DNA of 64,000 nucleotides from Georgenia sp. M64. GTDB lineage: Bacteria > Actinomycetota > Actinomycetes > Actinomycetales > Actinomycetaceae. The translations under genes were made by a program, and so were the position numbers. Under the pieces are notes generated by a model. The model was not told where the DNA came from, searched no databases, and worked only from the letters and a program-made list of their open reading frames with translations. Positions within the stretch are counted from its first letter, which is position 1; every line of letters begins with the position of its first letter. The stretch is from NCBI RefSeq assembly GCF_038049925.1, contig NZ_CP145809.1, positions 3,506,599-3,570,598 of the forward strand, given 5' to 3'. Positions 54,243-62,941 of the stretch are shown here, in pieces.

Positions 54243-56666
54243 ATGCGCTCCGCCCTGTCCCTGACCGCCGCCGCGGCCCTGGCCGCCTCGGCCCTGACGG
54301 CCCTGCCGGCCGCCGCCGCTCCCGACCACGCCGGACCGCCGCCGTCCCTCGGCGACGTCGCCGTCGTCCCGCTCGACGACCGGCCCTTCCCGGCCGTCAC
54401 CCCGGTCGAGATCGCCGCCGCCGGCGGCCACACGGCCCTGACCCCGGAGACCGAGCTCCTCGGGGAGTTCTTCACCTACGGCCAGGCCGACGCCGTCGGC
54501 CAGTGGTGGTCCGAGACCGCCGCCGAGGCCGACGCCTCGGTGGTCGCCCTGCCGATGATCGCCTACGGCGGCCTCGTCGCCTCGCGCACGTGCGCCACCG
54601 ACCTGACGACGGCCCGCGAGCGCCTCGAGGTCCTCGAGGACGTCAAGGCCGCCGACCCCGAGCACCCGGTGTACGCCTTCGACGTCATCCAGCGCCTCAC
54701 CATCGAGCCCACCAGCGGCTACCCGGGGATGTACTCCGGCCCGGTGCGCCGCTGGGCCGAGCTCATGGACCAGGTGGAGAACCTCGGCCGCGAGGACCTC
54801 CGCGCCGCCTACGAGGAGGTCGCCGCCGAGATCCCGCAGGAGATCAAGGACGACTACCTCTGCGCCCGGGCCCGCAACCACGAGGTCAACCAGGACATGG
54901 TCCGGGCGGCGGCCGCCGGCACGATCGACTTCCTCGTGCTCGGCCAGGACGACGCCAGCGAGTTCGGCCCGCACCGCGCGGAGAAGGAGGCGCTCGCCGC
55001 GCTCGTCGCCGAGCTCGGCGTGGGCGACCGCGTGAAGATCTACCCCGGCGCCGACGTCCTCGGCGCGCTCCTCACCGCCAAGCACGTGGTCGAGCGTCTC
55101 GGCGTCTCCCCCACCGTCGACGTTCAGTGGTCCCGCACCGCTGGCGACGAATGGGTGGCGCCCTACCAGGACATCCCCTACGGCGAGCTGGTGGACGAGT
55201 ACATCACCACCCTCGGCGCCCAGCGCTCCGACGCGTCCGACGCCGACGTCCTCCTCATGGCGAACACCTCCGGCGCCGGGTCGCTCGAGCCGTTCGTCGA
55301 CGGCGTCCACGAGGCCGTGGCCCGGGGCCGGCTCGTCGCCGTCGGGGACGACGCCGTCGCCGGTGTCGTCGACCCCGAGCTGCGAAACCTCCTCGCCCCG
55401 CGCATCGACCTGGCCGAGCTCGGCGGCTGGTCGGGCTGGAACGTGGGCATCTCCCTGTCGCAGTCCGTGGTGCGCGCCGCGCTGCTCGAGGCGAGCCGGC
55501 AGGCACCGCTGCTCGCCGGCGACGCCGACACCAACGGCGCGCCCGTGCTCGCCGCCCGCGAGGCGCTGCTCACCCGGGCGGCCGCGGCCCACCAGCGCCT
55601 GCTGTTCGAGGAGCTCGTCCACACCGACCTCTACCGCAACCACGTGCGCACGGACGTGCGGGACCTCGCCGTCGCCGCGGGCGACGACCCGCAGTACATG
55701 ACGACGTCGTTCGAGAGTGCCAACGCCCTCGCTGTCGAGCGCACCGAGCCCCTGGCGCGGGAGCTCTTCGCCGAGGAGTTCGCCGGGGTGCCGATGCGCC
55801 TGGGCAGCGACGGCCGCACCGAGCACACCGCCGTCGTGGCCTCGCTCGACGCCCTGGGCCTGCACCTGGGCTGGCCGCGCTACCAGGAGCTCGACGTCTT
55901 CCCCGAGATCACCCTCGAGGACCGTGCACCGGCCGCACCGGTCTCGGTGGCCCTGCTCCCCTGGTCCACCGAGATCCGCCCGGAGGCGGCGGTCGAGCTC
56001 GGCCTCGCCGCGGTGCTGCGCAACGACACCGCCGCCCCCGCGGAGGTGACCGTCGCTGTCAGCGCCCCGCAGGGGTGGACCGCGCCGGCGCCGGCGACGC
56101 TCACCCTCGACGCCTTCGAGGTGGCCGACGTCGACCTCGCGGTGACGACGGCGCCGCTCGCCCCCGAGGCACCCGCGACCGTCGAGGTCGTGGTCACCGC
56201 CGCCGACGGCACGAGCGTCACCGCCGCGACGACGGTCGTGGCCGTGTGGCGCAACGTCGCCCTCGCGAGCTCGGGCGGCTCGGTCGAGGCGTCGGGGTGG
56301 TGGAACCAGTACGCCCCCGAGCGGGTCATCGACGGCAACACCGCCTCCGTCGCCAGCCGGTGGATCACCGACCCCGCCCCCGCGCACTGGCTCGAGGTCA
56401 CCTTCGCCCGGCCCGAGCCCGTGGACTCGGTGGGCCTGTACCAGTACAACGGATACCTGCTGAACGACTACACGATCTCGGCCCTGGTGGACGGCGAGTG
56501 GCAGGTGGTCAGCACCGTCGTCGGCAACACCGAGGTCGCCCCGCTGCACACCTTCGGCGCCGTCGAGACCACCGCCCTGCGCCTGGACATCACCGGGACC
56601 CGCGACAGCCGGGTGCGCCTGTACGAGGTGGAGGTGACCTGCCGGACCAGCACGCTCTGCGACTGA
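54243..56666 (+). CDS. Secreted DUF4127 protein with C-terminal discoidin-like domain
   Basis: An 807-residue secreted protein (signal peptide about residues 1-26). Residues about 36-530 match DUF4127, recognised by VAVVPLDDRPFPAVTPVEIA, PMIAYGGLVASRT, IQRLTIEPTSGYPGMYSGPV and LGQDDASEFGPHRAEKEALA. Conserved Asp, Arg and His residues suggest an enzyme active site, but no reaction is known to me. An Ig/NEW3-like module (about 575-665) and an F5/8 type C-like domain (ERVIDGNTASVASRWITDPA) follow. It starts 50 bases after the beta-helix gene and shares its C-terminal architecture, so the two probably work on the same polymer. Confidence 0.82.
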   Translation: MRSALSLTAAAALAASALTALPAAAAPDHAGPPPSLGDVAVVPLDDRPFPAVTPVEIAAAGGHTALTPETELLGEFFTYGQADAVGQWWSETAAEADASVVALPMIAYGGLVASRTCATDLTTARERLEVLEDVKAADPEHPVYAFDVIQRLTIEPTSGYPGMYSGPVRRWAELMDQVENLGREDLRAAYEEVAAEIPQEIKDDYLCARARNHEVNQDMVRAAAAGTIDFLVLGQDDASEFGPHRAEKEALAALVAELGVGDRVKIYPGADVLGALLTAKHVVERLGVSPTVDVQWSRTAGDEWVAPYQDIPYGELVDEYITTLGAQRSDASDADVLLMANTSGAGSLEPFVDGVHEAVARGRLVAVGDDAVAGVVDPELRNLLAPRIDLAELGGWSGWNVGISLSQSVVRAALLEASRQAPLLAGDADTNGAPVLAAREALLTRAAAAHQRLLFEELVHTDLYRNHVRTDVRDLAVAAGDDPQYMTTSFESANALAVERTEPLARELFAEEFAGVPMRLGSDGRTEHTAVVASLDALGLHLGWPRYQELDVFPEITLEDRAPAAPVSVALLPWSTEIRPEAAVELGLAAVLRNDTAAPAEVTVAVSAPQGWTAPAPATLTLDAFEVADVDLAVTTAPLAPEAPATVEVVVTAADGTSVTAATTVVAVWRNVALASSGGSVEASGWWNQYAPERVIDGNTASVASRWITDPAPAHWLEVTFARPEPVDSVGLYQYNGYLLNDYTISALVDGEWQVVSTVVGNTEVAPLHTFGAVETTALRLDITGTRDSRVRLYEVEVTCRTSTLCD

Positions 56667-56708
56667 CGGAGCCGGCCGGCCCCCCTGATCAGGGCCTTCC
56701 CCACCCGC

Positions 56709-56740
56709 GCCCGGTGCGCCGCCTGTGCGGCGCACCGGGC
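56709..56740 (+). terminator. Terminator hairpin of the LacI/polysaccharide operon
   Basis: Arms 56709-56721 and 56728-56740 pair perfectly over 13 bases with loop CCTGTG, followed by GCTCTCG. It lies 42 bases after the DUF4127 stop and about 90 bases before the subtilase gene. Confidence 0.8.
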
Positions 56741-56832
56741 GCTCTCGTACCGACACGCCGCGGCGGCGGTCCAGCACCTACCGAACCGGCGCGTGATCCG
56801 CGAGGATGTGGGCGAGCCCTTTGGAGATGCCC

Positions 56833-58737
56833 ATGAGCCTGCGCGCCGCCCGCGGGACCCGAGCCGCCGCCACCACGGCCGCGCTCCTCACCACGATCGC
56901 CGTCGCGCCGGCCGGCAGTGCCGCCGCGGCCCCGGTGACGACGGCGTACATCGTCACCCTCGACGAGGGCACGGACGCTCGCGGGATCGCCCGGGCCATG
57001 CAGGTCGTTCCCGAGCACGTCTACACCGAGGTGCTCGACGGTTTCGCCGCCGACCTCACCGCCGGGCAGGTGCGGGCGCTGCGGGAGAACTCGCACGTCA
57101 CCGGCGTCGAGGTCGACCACGTCGCCCGGGCCGTCGAGCCCGAGTCCACGGCACCGGCCGGGACCACCACGACCGCAGCCACCGCAGCCGCCGTGCAGCC
57201 GCTGCCCGCCTCGGGCGAGCTGTGGGGCCTGGACCGCATCGACCAGCTCGCCCTGCCTCTGGACAACACCTACGGGTACGACGAGACCGGCGACGGCGTG
57301 ACCGTCTACGTCATCGACACCGGCATCGACACCGCCCACTGGGACCTCGGCGGCCGGGCCACCAACGTCTACGACGCGTTCGGCGGCACCGGCCAGGACG
57401 AGAACGGCCACGGCACCCAGGTGGCCGGCATCATCGGCGGCGAGCTCTTCGGGGTGGCCAAGGAGGTCACGCTCGCCGGCGTGCGGGTGCTCGACGCGAA
57501 CGGCGACGGCGCCTACTCGGGCGTCATCGCCGCGCTCGACGTCGTCGCGCAGACCTCCGCCCGCCCGGCCGTCGCCAACCTCTCCCTCGTCGGCCCCTAC
57601 AGCCTCGCCCTCAACCAGGCCGTCAGCCGCCTGTCGGACTCCGGTGTCGCCGTCGTCGTCGCCGCCGGGAACACGAGCGTCGACGTGGCCGGCCTCAGCC
57701 CGGCGTCCGCCCCGGCGGCGATCACCGTCGCGGCCACAGACCGCTACGACCGCCGGGCCTCGTACAGCAACTACGGCAGCGCCATCGACCTGTACGCCCC
57801 GGGCACCGGCATCGCCTCGGCCACGCTCGACGGCAACGCGGTGATCGCCAGCGGGACCTCGATGGCCGCCCCGCACGTCGCCGGCGTCGCCGCGCTGTAC
57901 AAGGGCCGCTTCGGCGACGTCCCCTCCGCCGAACTCGCCGCGCAGCTCACGGCCTCGGCGACGGCGGGGGCGGTCCAGGTCAGCGACTCGCTCATCAGCC
58001 AGGTCACCCCGAACCGGCTGCTCACCACGTTCGCCGTCACCCCACCGACCGAGCCGACCAGCGGGTTCTTCCTCTCCGACACCCTCGACGGCACCGTCCA
58101 CACCACCTTCGAGTACGGCACGGCCACGGACATCGACGTCTACACGGGCGACTGGGACGGCGACGACGTCGACACCCCCGCCTACCGGCGCGGCAACACC
58201 TTCTACCTGCGCAACGCCAACACCGCGGGCGACCCGGACCAGGCCGTGGCCTACGGCCGCGTCGGCGACATCGTCTACGTCGGCGACTGGGACGGCAACG
58301 GCACCGACACCTTCGCCGTGCGCCGCGGCAACACCTTCTACATCTCCAACACCTTCGCGGGCGGGGCCGCCGACGTCGTGGTCCGCTACGGCCGCGTGGC
58401 CGACGAGGTCCTCGTCGGGGACTGGGACGGCAACGGCACCGACACCCCGTCGGTGCGCCGCGGGAACACGTTCTACCTCAAGAACGACTTCACCGGCGGG
58501 GCCGCGGACGTCGTCCTGCGGTACGGCCGCACCACCGACGTCGTCCACGCCGGCGACTGGGACGGCGACGGCCGGGACACCCTCGCGGTCCAGCGCGACA
58601 ACGAGTACTTCATCAAGAACGACCTCACCGGCGGCATCGCGGAGGTCACCTTCCGCCTCGGCCTCGCCTCCGACACCACGCTCGTGGGCGACTTCGACGG
58701 CGACGGCCGGGACACGGTCGGCTACCACCGCCCCTGA
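56833..58737 (+). CDS. Secreted subtilisin-like serine protease (S8) with C-terminal GDWDG repeats
   Basis: A 634-residue secreted subtilase. A signal peptide (about 1-33) and inhibitor-I9-like propeptide (TTAYIVTLDEGTDARGIARA) precede the catalytic domain. The triad is Asp162 (VIDTGID), His193 (NGHGTQVAG) and Ser343 (SGTSMAAPHVAG); the usual HGTHVAG is HGTQVAG here. The C-terminus has four 45-residue repeats plus a partial fifth, each with GDWDGxGxDTxxVRRGNTFY, resembling calcium-binding FG-GAP/VCBS-like blades. GGAG lies 7 bases before the ATG at 56833. A secreted housekeeping or scavenging protease. Confidence 0.93.
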   Translation: MSLRAARGTRAAATTAALLTTIAVAPAGSAAAAPVTTAYIVTLDEGTDARGIARAMQVVPEHVYTEVLDGFAADLTAGQVRALRENSHVTGVEVDHVARAVEPESTAPAGTTTTAATAAAVQPLPASGELWGLDRIDQLALPLDNTYGYDETGDGVTVYVIDTGIDTAHWDLGGRATNVYDAFGGTGQDENGHGTQVAGIIGGELFGVAKEVTLAGVRVLDANGDGAYSGVIAALDVVAQTSARPAVANLSLVGPYSLALNQAVSRLSDSGVAVVVAAGNTSVDVAGLSPASAPAAITVAATDRYDRRASYSNYGSAIDLYAPGTGIASATLDGNAVIASGTSMAAPHVAGVAALYKGRFGDVPSAELAAQLTASATAGAVQVSDSLISQVTPNRLLTTFAVTPPTEPTSGFFLSDTLDGTVHTTFEYGTATDIDVYTGDWDGDDVDTPAYRRGNTFYLRNANTAGDPDQAVAYGRVGDIVYVGDWDGNGTDTFAVRRGNTFYISNTFAGGAADVVVRYGRVADEVLVGDWDGNGTDTPSVRRGNTFYLKNDFTGGAADVVLRYGRTTDVVHAGDWDGDGRDTLAVQRDNEYFIKNDLTGGIAEVTFRLGLASDTTLVGDFDGDGRDTVGYHRP

Positions 58738-58753
58738 CCGGACCCGGCCGCAC

Positions 58754-58770
58754 GGGAGCGGCCCGCTCCC
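58754..58770. terminator. Stem-loop between converging genes
   Basis: GGGAGCG and CGCTCCC pair around GCC in the 73-base gap between the subtilase and AGE epimerase ends. CACGGGAG (58751) and CTCCCGTG (58786) offer an alternative longer pairing. Confidence 0.5.
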
Positions 58771-58810
58771 CCTGCGTGCAGGCCACTCCCGTGTGCTCGA
58801 CGGCCGTGCG

Positions 58811-60094
58811 TCAGCCCGCGAGCGCCCCGGCCAGTGACGCCCGGAGCGGTAGGCCCGGCAGCAGCATCGCCTGCGTCGCGTGGTAGATGTCGGCCTTGCC
58901 CGGGCGGATGGTGGCGGCCGGCTGGTTCGCCGGGTCGAGCTCGTGGTGCCACGACCCGCCGACCCGGTCGACGAACGCAGCCTGGGCGTACTCCCACCAC
59001 GCACGGTAGTGCTCGGCGTAGCGGTCCTCGCCAGTGGCGTGCCACAGCGCGGCGGCGGCACCGAGCGCCTCGCACACCACCCAGTGCAGCCGCTGCCGAA
59101 TGACGGGCACCCCGGACCAGTCGGTCGTGTAGACGAAGCCAGGGGCGCCGTCCACCGACCAGCCGTCGGCGACCGCGCGGTCGAACAGCGCCCGGGCGGC
59201 GCCCACCAGGTCCGCGCCGGCCGCACCCTCGACAGCGGCCGGGCCGGTCCCGACCGACGCCGCACCGCCGGCCGCACGCACCCCCGCGTCCACCTGCAGC
59301 AGGAGCCGGCTCCACTCGAACCCGTGCCCGACCGTGGCCCCGTAGGGCTTGAACGGGTCGGTCAGGTGCTCGCGGTTGTGCTCGAGCAGCGGCCGGAAGC
59401 CGGCGTCGAAGTGCTCCGGCAGGCGCCACCCGTGCGCCGCGGCCACGGCCACGACCCGCTCGCTGATCCGCCGCGCCCGCTCGAGCCAGACCGTCTGGCC
59501 CGTCGCGTCGTAGGCGGCGAGGAACGCCTCGACCGAGTGCATGTTCGCGTTGGCGCCGCGGTAGTCGCTCAACCGCGAGAAGGAGGCGTCCCACTCCTCG
59601 ACGACGACGCCGAGCTCCTCGTCCCAGAACCGCTCCTCGACGACGGCGAGCGCCTCGTCCAGGAGCTCGGCCGCCCCGGGCTGGCCGGCCACCAGCGCGC
59701 TGGAGGCTGCGAGGACGACGAACGCGTGCGGGTAGGACCACTTCCGGTCGTCGACGACGACACTGCCGGTGGCGGGCCCGCCGGCCTCGACGGCGGTGAA
59801 CCAGCCGCCGTGCGCGTCGTCATGGAACACCGTTCGCAGCGAGCGCACCCCGTGGTCGACGAGCTCGGCCGCGCCGGGCACCCCGAGCAGGTGCCCGAGG
59901 GCGTACGTGTGCGTCATCCGCCCGGTGACGTAGAGGAAGGCGGGCATGCCGGGCGTCGGCCGGCCGGCCACGTCGAGCCAGCCGAACCCCCCGCCGGGCA
60001 GGGCGGCGGCCCGCCCGAACTCCAGCAGGCGGCGGGCCTCGGCGGCGAGGTCGTGGAGGGGGAACGCGTCCGCGGAGTCGGTGATCGTCCTCAG
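58811..60094 (-). CDS. AGE-family epimerase/isomerase (N-acylglucosamine 2-epimerase fold)
   Basis: About 427 residues of an (alpha/alpha)6-barrel sugar isomerase: GGGFGWLDVAGRP and MTHTYALGHLLGVPGA at the N-terminus, NANMHSVEAFLAAYDATG with a catalytic His, GHGFEWSRLLLQ and the C-terminal SWHHELDPANQP with a further His. Relatives are mannose, cellobiose 2- and sulfoquinovose isomerases (YihS group). The start is unclear: no ATG or GTG lies in frame near the expected N-terminus. CTG at 60094 directly after GGGGAG, overlapping the enoyl-CoA hydratase stop, or ATC at 60085 are the candidates. It is the last gene of a CoA-metabolism operon, an odd pairing. Confidence 0.82.
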   Translation of the reverse strand: MRTITDSADAFPLHDLAAEARRLLEFGRAAALPGGGFGWLDVAGRPTPGMPAFLYVTGRMTHTYALGHLLGVPGAAELVDHGVRSLRTVFHDDAHGGWFTAVEAGGPATGSVVVDDRKWSYPHAFVVLAASSALVAGQPGAAELLDEALAVVEERFWDEELGVVVEEWDASFSRLSDYRGANANMHSVEAFLAAYDATGQTVWLERARRISERVVAVAAAHGWRLPEHFDAGFRPLLEHNREHLTDPFKPYGATVGHGFEWSRLLLQVDAGVRAAGGAASVGTGPAAVEGAAGADLVGAARALFDRAVADGWSVDGAPGFVYTTDWSGVPVIRQRLHWVVCEALGAAAALWHATGEDRYAEHYRAWWEYAQAAFVDRVGGSWHHELDPANQPAATIRPGKADIYHATQAMLLPGLPLRASLAGALAG

Positions 60095-60978
60095 CTCCCC
60101 GTGAACGTCGGGTCGCGGCGCTCGGTGAACGCGGAGACGCCCTCGGTGAAGTCCGCGGTCCCACCACTGGCCGCGCCGGCGAGCCCCTCGAGCGCCATCG
60201 CGGCACCGGCGGAGCCGGCGTCGACGGCCTGCTTGGCCATCTGCACCGCCACCGGGGAGCGCGAGGCGATCTCCTCGGCCAGCTCGCCCGCCGCGGCGAG
60301 CACCGACGCCCGCGGCGCGAGCGACGTCGCGATCCCCCAGCTCGCGCAGCGGGCCGCGTCCACCGGCCGCCCGGTGAGGATGAGCTCCTTGGCCCGCGCG
60401 GGCCCGACGAGCTCGCGCAGCCGCCACGTCCCGCCCCAGCCGGGCACGGTGCCCAGGCCCACCTCGGTCAGCCCGACCGTGGCGTCGTCGGCCACGACCC
60501 GCAGGTCGCAGGCGAGGGCGAGCTCGAGCCCGCCGCCGTAGGCGTTGCCGTCGACGGCGGCGATCGTGGGCTGGCGCAGCGCGGCGAGCCGGTCGAACAC
60601 CTGGTGGCCGCGCCGGGTCCAGGTCCGCCACATGTCGGTGGCGCCGAGCCTCATGAAGTGCTTGATGTCCGCGCCCGCGCAGAACACGCGGTCCCCGGCG
60701 GAGGCGAGGACGACGACGCGCACGGCTGGGTCCGCGTCGATGCGGGCGAGCACCTGCTCGAGGTCGTCGAGCATCGCCATGGTCAGGGCGTTGAGCTTGG
60801 CGGGCCGGTCGAGCATGACGGTCGCGACCGGACCGTGGCCGATGACGACGACGCGACCGTCCGCCGCGCCCCGGCCGTGCGCGGCGCCCGTCGCACCCGC
60901 GGCGCTCACGTCGCCCGTGGCGCTCACGTCACCCGTGGCGCTCCCGTCACCCGGACCATCCGCACCGGGCCGGCTCAC
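60091..60978 (-). CDS. Enoyl-CoA hydratase/isomerase (crotonase) family protein
   Basis: Up to 295 residues. The crotonase core begins near residue 43: VATVMLDRPAKLNALTMAML, the oxyanion-hole segments VFCAGADIKHF and AYGGGLELALACDLRV, and GLTEVGLGTVPGWGGTWRLR with the catalytic Glu positions. The GTG at 60978 overlaps the CoA-transferase stop (GTGA), but the first 40 residues are low-complexity, encoded by 18-base repeats, so a start further in may be used. Adds water to an enoyl-CoA, probably with the adjacent CoA-transferase in short-chain acid use. Confidence 0.9.
   Translation of the reverse strand: MSRPGADGPGDGSATGDVSATGDVSAAGATGAAHGRGAADGRVVVIGHGPVATVMLDRPAKLNALTMAMLDDLEQVLARIDADPAVRVVVLASAGDRVFCAGADIKHFMRLGATDMWRTWTRRGHQVFDRLAALRQPTIAAVDGNAYGGGLELALACDLRVVADDATVGLTEVGLGTVPGWGGTWRLRELVGPARAKELILTGRPVDAARCASWGIATSLAPRASVLAAAGELAEEIASRSPVAVQMAKQAVDAGSAGAAMALEGLAGAASGGTADFTEGVSAFTERRDPTFTGS
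60901..60954 (-). repeat. Three 18-base tandem repeats at the enoyl-CoA hydratase N-terminus
   Basis: Three copies of GGCGCTCACGTCGCCCGT-like units with one to three changes, encoding a six-residue repeat of the type GDVSAT. It lies before the conserved crotonase domain and looks like local slippage expansion. Confidence 0.85.
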
Positions 60979-62594
60979 CGGGTCACCTCGACCTCGAGCT
61001 CGGGCCGGGGCCGTGCGGCCCGGAGGTCGAAGCCGTGGGCGTCCTCGACGAAGAGGTCGGCGTCCATGAGGCGCAGGTCCTCGGCCACCAGCAGCGGGAT
61101 GGCCGCCCGGTCGAGGACGTCGCGCTGCAGGTCCACCCCGGGCGCGATCTCGACGACGGTGAGCCCCTCGTCCCGCAGCTCCAGCACCGCCCGTTCGGTC
61201 ACGTAGACCACCCGCTGGTCACGTGCCCGCCCGGCCCGGCCGGAGAAGGACACCTGCGCCACCTCGGGGACGAACTTCGGCACCGGGCCGTCGGTCACGA
61301 TCTCCAGCCGCCCGTCCCCGACCCGCAGCTCGCGTCCACGCCCGGCGGTGAAGTAGCCGGAGAAGACGATGACCGGCGCGTGGGCCGTGATGTCGGCGAA
61401 CCCGCCGATGCCCGCGGTGACGTGCGAGTGCGCCGGCAGGTGGGAGACGTTGACGTCCCCGGCGGCGGAGACCTCGAGGAAGGACAGCAGGGAGACGTCG
61501 ATCCCGCCGCCCGCGAGGAGGGTGAACTGGTCGGCGCTCTGCATGATCGCGTGCGGGTTCAGCGCGGAGCCGAACGCGAAGTCGGTGAGCGGGAAGCCGC
61601 CCACGGGTCCTTGCTCGAGCACCCACGTCATCTCGTCCTGGTGCTGGGCCTCGAGCACGACGCGCGGCACACCGGCGGACAGACCGAAGCCGAGGTTGAC
61701 GATGTCGTCGCGGTGCAGCTCGCGGGCGGCGCGCCGGGCGATGACCTTCTCCGGCCCCCAGGCGAGCGGCTCGATCTCCTCGAGCGAGCGCATCTCCTCC
61801 CCCGACAGTGCGGGGTCGTACTGCGTGTGGGTCGTCTGCATCTGGTCGGGCACCACGACGACGACGTCGACGAGGATGCCGGGCACGTGCACCCGCGCCG
61901 GCGGGAGCTTCTCCGCGACCTGCCGCTCGACCTGGGCGATGACGAGGCCGCCGTTGTTGTGGGCGGCGTAGGCCTGGTCGAGGGCACCGAGGCGGCTGGC
62001 CTCGTGCTCGTAGCTGAGGTTGCCCAGCGGGTCGGCGGTGGTGGCGCGGATGATCGCCACGTCCACGGGCAGCGCCGGGTAGAACAGCCACTCGGCCCCG
62101 GCCACCCGCTCCACCGAGACGAACTCCGGGGTGGCGGCGTTCATGCGCGCCCCGCCCAGCGCCGGGTCGGCGTAGGTGCCCCGGCCGACGTCGGTGAGCA
62201 CGCCGGGCTGGCGGGCGGCGGCGGCGCGGTGCATCTGGAACATCACGCCCGAGGGGATGTTGTAGGCCTCGACCTCCCCGGACTCGATGAGCCGGCGCAC
62301 CAGCGGCGGGTCGAACCTCGACGGCCCAGAGGGCAGGCTCCCGGCGAAGAGGCGGCGCAGCATCCCCGGGCGGGCGATGTGGTCCACACCCTTGATGCCG
62401 TACATGTCGCCGGCAGCGATCGGGTGCAGCGAGGTGAGCGCCCGCGGCGACCCGGTGGCGGCGAAGCGGTCGCCGAGCGCCTGGAGCACCCGGTCCGGGC
62501 AGCCGAGCCCCGAGGACGAGGAGACCGTGACGGTGGCCCCGTCGCGGACGAGGGCGGCGGCCTGGTCCGGGTCGAGGACGAGGGGGGTGCGCAT
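60975..62594 (-). CDS. Acyl-CoA:carboxylate CoA-transferase (propionate CoA-transferase-like)
   Basis: A 539-residue single-chain family I CoA-transferase with fused alpha and beta halves. GATVTVSSSSGLGCPDRVLQ (about residues 18-37) and AHNNGGLVIAQVERQVAEKL (about 225-244) form the alpha half. NLGFGLSAGVPRVV and TWVLEQGPVGGFP (catalytic Glu near 348) the beta half. It activates a short-chain acid such as acetate, propionate or lactate by CoA exchange. AGGAG precedes the ATG. It is first in a three-gene coupled operon with the crotonase and AGE epimerase, and divergent from a TRAP receptor gene that may import its acid substrate. Confidence 0.9.
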   Translation of the reverse strand: MRTPLVLDPDQAAALVRDGATVTVSSSSGLGCPDRVLQALGDRFAATGSPRALTSLHPIAAGDMYGIKGVDHIARPGMLRRLFAGSLPSGPSRFDPPLVRRLIESGEVEAYNIPSGVMFQMHRAAAARQPGVLTDVGRGTYADPALGGARMNAATPEFVSVERVAGAEWLFYPALPVDVAIIRATTADPLGNLSYEHEASRLGALDQAYAAHNNGGLVIAQVERQVAEKLPPARVHVPGILVDVVVVVPDQMQTTHTQYDPALSGEEMRSLEEIEPLAWGPEKVIARRAARELHRDDIVNLGFGLSAGVPRVVLEAQHQDEMTWVLEQGPVGGFPLTDFAFGSALNPHAIMQSADQFTLLAGGGIDVSLLSFLEVSAAGDVNVSHLPAHSHVTAGIGGFADITAHAPVIVFSGYFTAGRGRELRVGDGRLEIVTDGPVPKFVPEVAQVSFSGRAGRARDQRVVYVTERAVLELRDEGLTVVEIAPGVDLQRDVLDRAAIPLLVAEDLRLMDADLFVEDAHGFDLRAARPRPELEVEVTR

Positions 62595-62941
62595 GGGTGC
62601 TCCTGAGCTGGACGGCGATGTCTGCGAGGACTGTAGATCGATCCACCAGCGGACGCAAGCCCCCCACCCTTCGTCCGACCCAGGCCCGCCGGACGCGCTG
62701 ACGTCCGCGCGGTTCCGCCAATTCTGTGCCGCGCGGCGCTCCGACATGGCCCCCAGCGAGCCCACCCGCCCGCGCCACCCGGACGAGACCGAACCGTGAC
62801 CTCAGCGACAGTTGACGCATCTCAGGTGCCGCATTAGCGTGACCGATCTACCATGAGTGTGGGCCTCTCGGCCCATGCGTCACGAGGCCTCGACCGAGGC
62901 CGCACCCGATTCCGTCGACGACGACCGAAGGGCCAGACACC
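62595..62941. other. Divergent promoter region, CoA-transferase operon / TRAP receptor
   Basis: 347 bases with no convincing gene. It must contain promoters for both directions; one clear sigma-70-like promoter toward the TRAP gene is listed separately. No strong palindromic operator was seen. Confidence 0.6.
62812..62840 (+). promoter_or_regulatory. Sigma-70-like promoter of the TRAP receptor gene
   Basis: TTGACG (62812-62817) and TAGCGT (62835-62840) are separated by 17 bases, an ideal housekeeping spacing, leaving a leader of about 95 bases to the ATG. Confidence 0.6.
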
